Source: an uncultured Alistipes sp.
GTDB lineage: Bacteria > Bacteroidota > Bacteroidia > Bacteroidales > Rikenellaceae
DNA length: 64,000 nucleotides
Assembly (NCBI GenBank): GCA_900769445.1
Contig: CAAGGR010000040.1
Span: 1 to 64,000 of the forward strand
Reading direction: 5' to 3'
The notes under the pieces were generated by a model. The model was given only the letters and a program-made list of their open reading frames with translations, did not search any database and was not told the DNA's origin. Shown here piece by piece: positions 60,883-64,000 of the stretch; position 1 is the first letter of the stretch, and the number at the start of each line of letters is the position of its first letter. The position numbers and the translations under genes were made by a program.

Positions 60883-62345
60883 GAGGAGCGACACGAAGCA
60901 AGATAGAGACCTATAAAGGCTATCAAGGCATTAAGGATAAGTATCTCATAACTAAACTCATAGCCTCCAAACCAAGACTCAGAATGCGAGGCTACGACAT
61001 AACTTATAATAGGCGAGAGAAGCGATACCAGCGGTATTGCCCAACTGCGCAACGAGCGCTTAGTAAAGAGACCAAAACTAAAGAGCGCCAATAGTGGGCC
61101 ATAAGTATAGCTCGCCATAGTAAAGATTAGCGTTATTGCACCTCCCTCGCTCCATCTACCAAAGCAGATAATAATGCCGGTCATCACGAGCGCAACAAGA
61201 GCATGCACCCATCTACGATAGCGCGCTATAGCATCGCCACCCTCAACAGTTGCGACATCATAGCGCTTGCGCAACTTCAAAATATCAATCGTAAAGGATG
61301 TTGTAAGCGCCGTAAGTGCCGAGCCTGCAGAGGAGTATGTCGAGGCTACAAGACCCAATAAAAATAACACTCCAGCAACAGCAGGAAGTCCGCACTCGAT
61401 GGCTACATAGCCAAACAAATCATCGCCACGCGCAACACTAACACCCTGACTACCAACATACATATATAGCAACGCTCCAAGTGCCAAGAAGAGCGTGATA
61501 ACCACAATCTGCACCACAATAGAGCTTAGCAGACCGCGCTGCGCATCCTCCCTACTACGACACGACAGCACCGTCTGCATCATATCCTGATCGAGTCCCG
61601 TCATCGCAATAACAAGAAAGGCTCCCGCCACAAACTGCTTCCAGAAGTATCGTCTATCGAGCGGATTATCACAAAAGAACACGTGCGAGTAGTCGCTATC
61701 CACAATAGCCCGTACAGCGTCCCCAAAACCGAAACCCAAAGCCTTGATTACAAGCGCGATGCACACAACAATACTACATACCATAATGATAGTTTTGAGC
61801 ATCTCCACCCACACCACCGACTTAACACCGCCACGACGTGTATAGAGCCATACAAAGAACATCATCACAAGGGCATTAACACTAAACGGAACACCCAATT
61901 TATCGTATAGTAGTCCCTGCAACACCACGCATATCATAAAGGCGCGAAGCGAAGCAGATAGAATCTTTGCCACAAAGAAAAACCAAGCGCCCGTGCTACA
62001 TGCCACCTCACCAAAGCGTCTATCTAAGTACTCATACAGCGACACCACACCCATACGGTAGTAGAGCGGAACAAGCACAAAGGCGATGACTACGTAGCCG
62101 ACAAAGAAGCCTGCGCACGTCTGCAGATAGGAGAAGCCGTCGGCAGCGACCGTACCTGGCACAGAGATATAGGTTACACCCGACATCGCAGCGCCCACCA
62201 TAGCGATAGAGGCGACAACACGATGCGTGGCACGACCACCTGTAAAGAAAGTATTATTATCGGTATTGCGCGAGGTGCGCCTCGCCACCACAAAGAGCAA
62301 CGCGATATAACCAACAAGGGTTAGTACGATAGCACCTACTCCCAT
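60876..62345 (-). CDS. Sodium:solute symporter family protein
   Basis: 489 residues with about 13 membrane segments of the SSS (SLC5-like) type. FFTGGRATHRVVASIAMVGAAMSGVTYI near the N terminus and GLVASTYSSAGSALTALTTSFTIDIL are typical for sodium-binding helices of the family. Substrate unknown. It lies 5 nt downstream of the FAD-protein gene, probably co-transcribed. Confidence 0.87.
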   Translation of the reverse strand: MGVGAIVLTLVGYIALLFVVARRTSRNTDNNTFFTGGRATHRVVASIAMVGAAMSGVTYISVPGTVAADGFSYLQTCAGFFVGYVVIAFVLVPLYYRMGVVSLYEYLDRRFGEVACSTGAWFFFVAKILSASLRAFMICVVLQGLLYDKLGVPFSVNALVMMFFVWLYTRRGGVKSVVWVEMLKTIIMVCSIVVCIALVIKALGFGFGDAVRAIVDSDYSHVFFCDNPLDRRYFWKQFVAGAFLVIAMTGLDQDMMQTVLSCRSREDAQRGLLSSIVVQIVVITLFLALGALLYMYVGSQGVSVARGDDLFGYVAIECGLPAVAGVLFLLGLVASTYSSAGSALTALTTSFTIDILKLRKRYDVATVEGGDAIARYRRWVHALVALVMTGIIICFGRWSEGGAITLIFTMASYTYGPLLALFSFGLFTKRSLRSWAIPLVSLLSPIISYVVASHSESWFGGYEFSYEILILNALIAFIGLYLASCRSSK

Positions 62346-62350
62346 ATATT

Positions 62351-63916
62351 TTACAGATTATACGCCTTACAATAGCGCGCTACAGCATCTGCGATACGCT
62401 CGCCATCCAACGCTGCCGAGACAATACCTCCCGCATAACCAGCGCCCTCACCCGCAGGGAAGAGACCCTCGATCTGCGTGTGCATCAAGGTCTCAGGGTC
62501 GCGAGGGATGCGCACAGGAGTAGATGTTCGCGACTCCACACCCACCACGATAGCCTCATCCGAAACAAAGCCCTTCATCTTGCGACCAAAGGTTGCGATA
62601 CCGCTACGCAAGCGCTCACCAATAACCTCAGGCATCCACTTATCGAGACGCGAAGGGGTCAAACCTGGAATATATGATGTGCGTGGCAACGAGCTTGAAG
62701 CCCTACCTGCCACAAAGTCTGAGACTCGCTGTGCAGGGGCGACCTGCTTATCGCCACTATGCTCCCTTGCAAGCTCCTCGAAGAGCTGCTGATAGCGCAA
62801 GCCCGCAAGCTCACCCCACTGCTCTCTAAGGTGGGCAAAATCCTCGAGACGCACCTCGGTAACAAGACCCGAGTTTGCAAATGCCGAGTTACGACCACTT
62901 GGAGACATACCATTTACCACCGACTGCGTAGTATCTGTCATCGCTGGCACAATAAAGCCACCTGGACACATACAGAAGGAGTAGACACCGCGACCCGCCT
63001 CCTGACTTACAAGCGAATAGCTTGCCGCAGGGAGCCACTCACCGCGCTCCTCACGATGATACTGAATACTATCGATAAGCCTCTGCGGATGCTCGATACG
63101 CACACCCATAGCAAAGGGTTTTGCCTCGATAGCCACGCCCGACGCATGCAACAACTCATATATATCACGTGCCGAGTGTCCCGTAGCGAGAACTACTGCA
63201 GCACCCTCGATAGTGTTGTCACCAACCTTTACGCCCGTGATGCGGTTGTTCTTAATCACAAAGCCCGAAACACGGCTCTCAAACATCACCTTACCACCAT
63301 GCTCAGTGATTGTACGACAGATATTCGAGATTATACGAGGCAACTTATCAGTGCCTATATGCGGATGTGCCTCAAAGAGAATATTTGGGTTGGCTCCATG
63401 CCATACAAGCGTCTGGAGCGCCTTGTTATAGTCGCCACGCTTCTTACTGCGGGTAAAGAGCTTACCATCAGAGAATGTTCCCGCACCACCCTCGCCAAAG
63501 GCGTAGTTTGAATCGGGATTGACACTACCACCACGATTAATCTGCGCAATATCGTGCTTACGCGACAACACCGACTTACCGCGCTCCAAGAGTATAGGTT
63601 TGAAGCCCAACTCTATAAGGCGCAACGAGGCAAAGAGTCCCGCAGGGCCCGAGCCTACCACAACCACCTCTGTACCATTCTCCACCATAGGGTAGTCGAA
63701 ATGCAGGGGTGCTGGCTGCGGCTCCTTATCGATGTATATCTCCAACGAAAGATTAACCTTAGCCATACGCTGACGCGCATCTATCGAGCGCTTGACAACA
63801 CGCGCAAGGGCAATCTCACTCTGACGAATACCCAACTGCTGCGCCGCACGCGCTATGTAGAAACTCTGGTCTGCCGCCTGCTTGGGCGATAGTTGTAAGG
63901 TTATAATCTTTGGCAT
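62351..63916 (-). CDS. FAD-dependent dehydrogenase-like protein (COG2509 type)
   Basis: 521 residues. An N-terminal about-80-residue non-FAD domain precedes the Rossmann dinucleotide fold EVVVVGSGPAGLFASLRLIELG and the second nucleotide-binding segment IEGAAVVLATGHSARDIYEL. YAFGEGGAGTFSDGKLFTRSKK and VYSFCMCPGGFIVPA are hallmarks of this uncharacterised flavoprotein family; the C-terminal GEGAGYAGGIVSAALDG closes the FAD site. Biological substrate unknown. Confidence 0.88.
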   Translation of the reverse strand: MPKIITLQLSPKQAADQSFYIARAAQQLGIRQSEIALARVVKRSIDARQRMAKVNLSLEIYIDKEPQPAPLHFDYPMVENGTEVVVVGSGPAGLFASLRLIELGFKPILLERGKSVLSRKHDIAQINRGGSVNPDSNYAFGEGGAGTFSDGKLFTRSKKRGDYNKALQTLVWHGANPNILFEAHPHIGTDKLPRIISNICRTITEHGGKVMFESRVSGFVIKNNRITGVKVGDNTIEGAAVVLATGHSARDIYELLHASGVAIEAKPFAMGVRIEHPQRLIDSIQYHREERGEWLPAASYSLVSQEAGRGVYSFCMCPGGFIVPAMTDTTQSVVNGMSPSGRNSAFANSGLVTEVRLEDFAHLREQWGELAGLRYQQLFEELAREHSGDKQVAPAQRVSDFVAGRASSSLPRTSYIPGLTPSRLDKWMPEVIGERLRSGIATFGRKMKGFVSDEAIVVGVESRTSTPVRIPRDPETLMHTQIEGLFPAGEGAGYAGGIVSAALDGERIADAVARYCKAYNL

Positions 63917-63921
63917 AATAC

Positions 63922-63989
63922 TCCTATTTTTGCCTATTTCACGTGCAACACAACACGTAATAGAGCATGTTCAGATTACAAAAATAGGA
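63922..63989. promoter_or_regulatory. Palindrome formed by two facing -7 boxes upstream of the FAD protein gene
   Basis: TCCTATTTTTG (63922-63932) and CAAAAATAGGA (63979-63989) are perfect 11-bp inverted copies. Each contains TATTTTTG, a -7 box, pointing toward each other. The minus-strand one would drive the FAD-protein gene with a leader of about 56 nt. ACGTG/CACGT (63941-63945, 63954-63958) nests inside. Confidence 0.5.
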
Positions 63990-64000
63990 AAAATTTTCAA

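Overview
The window is chromosomal DNA from a member of the Bacteroidota, most likely the order Bacteroidales. A Rikenellaceae/Alistipes-like genome would fit, but I cannot fix the genus. The evidence is the promoter style (a -7 box TAnnTTTG about 20 nt after a weak TTTG/ATTG -33 box), very short 5' leaders, a GldE-type CNNM/CBS protein, two Omp28-type lipoproteins, a DUF6029-like barrel, BatD/BatE, and lipoproteins with a Cys shortly after the hydrophobic segment. Almost all of the window is ordinary core genome. I see no prophage, insertion sequence, CRISPR array, rRNA or tRNA.

Layout. 209-6695 (+): a large cell-surface protein with a zinc-peptidase-like HEYRH motif, penicillin-binding protein 1A and aspartate-semialdehyde dehydrogenase. 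6850-13215 (+): tryptophanase, a multi-domain lipoprotein and a GH20 hexosaminidase. 13516-14787 (-): gcvH and birA. 14871-24392 (+): glutaminyl cyclase, homocysteine methyltransferase-like protein, M20 amidohydrolase, RNase R, MqnC, LipA, LipB and RecJ, tightly packed. 24616-29206 (+): an envelope thiol-redox cluster (TlpA-like thioredoxin, DUF6029-like barrel, two Omp28-type CGNCP lipoproteins). 29340-30593 (+): aspartate kinase. 30671-40573 (-): MATE pump, phosphopantetheinyl transferase, GldE, then a partial division/cell-wall cluster ftsZ-ftsA-ftsQ-murC-murG. 40838-42160 (+): a GH5 mannanase-like lipoprotein. 42230-50672 (-): polA, queD, a DksA/TraR-like protein, a FadL-type porin, a Ser/His-rich lipoprotein, recR and batE. 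50865-59542 (-): batD, class I fumarase, an NSS transporter, folB, tyrS and dnaX. 59658-60833 (+): a metallophosphoesterase. 60876-63916 (-): a sodium:solute symporter and a COG2509-like FAD protein.

How the genes connect. gcvH, birA, lipA and lipB serve lipoyl and biotin cofactor attachment. mqnC indicates the futalosine route to menaquinone. asd and the aspartate kinase give the first steps of the Lys/Thr/Met pathway. ftsZAQ and murCG are one division/peptidoglycan unit, with the bifunctional PBP elsewhere in the window. The TlpA/DUF6029/Omp28 genes form one apparent transcription unit bounded by a promoter and two strong terminators.

The most unusual content is between the genes. (1) A repeat family follows stop codons. 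Two full copies (8225-8552 and 13216-13511) lie in opposite orientation, the second half of a third copy opens the window, and two short relatives lie at 46181-46258 and 45566-45609. The core is an inverted repeat holding a hairpin whose apex is conserved while its outer stem is replaced by unrelated but still complementary sequence in each copy. The second half holds two 9-bp-period arrays that are largely complementary to each other. (2) Three different large imperfect hairpins fill the spaces around batD (50689-50883, 52759-52917, 52924-53050); in two of them the stop codon of the preceding gene lies inside one arm. (3) A perfect 9-bp inverted repeat straddles the -7 box of the lipoprotein gene at 8729. 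These non-coding elements are the best candidates for something undescribed.
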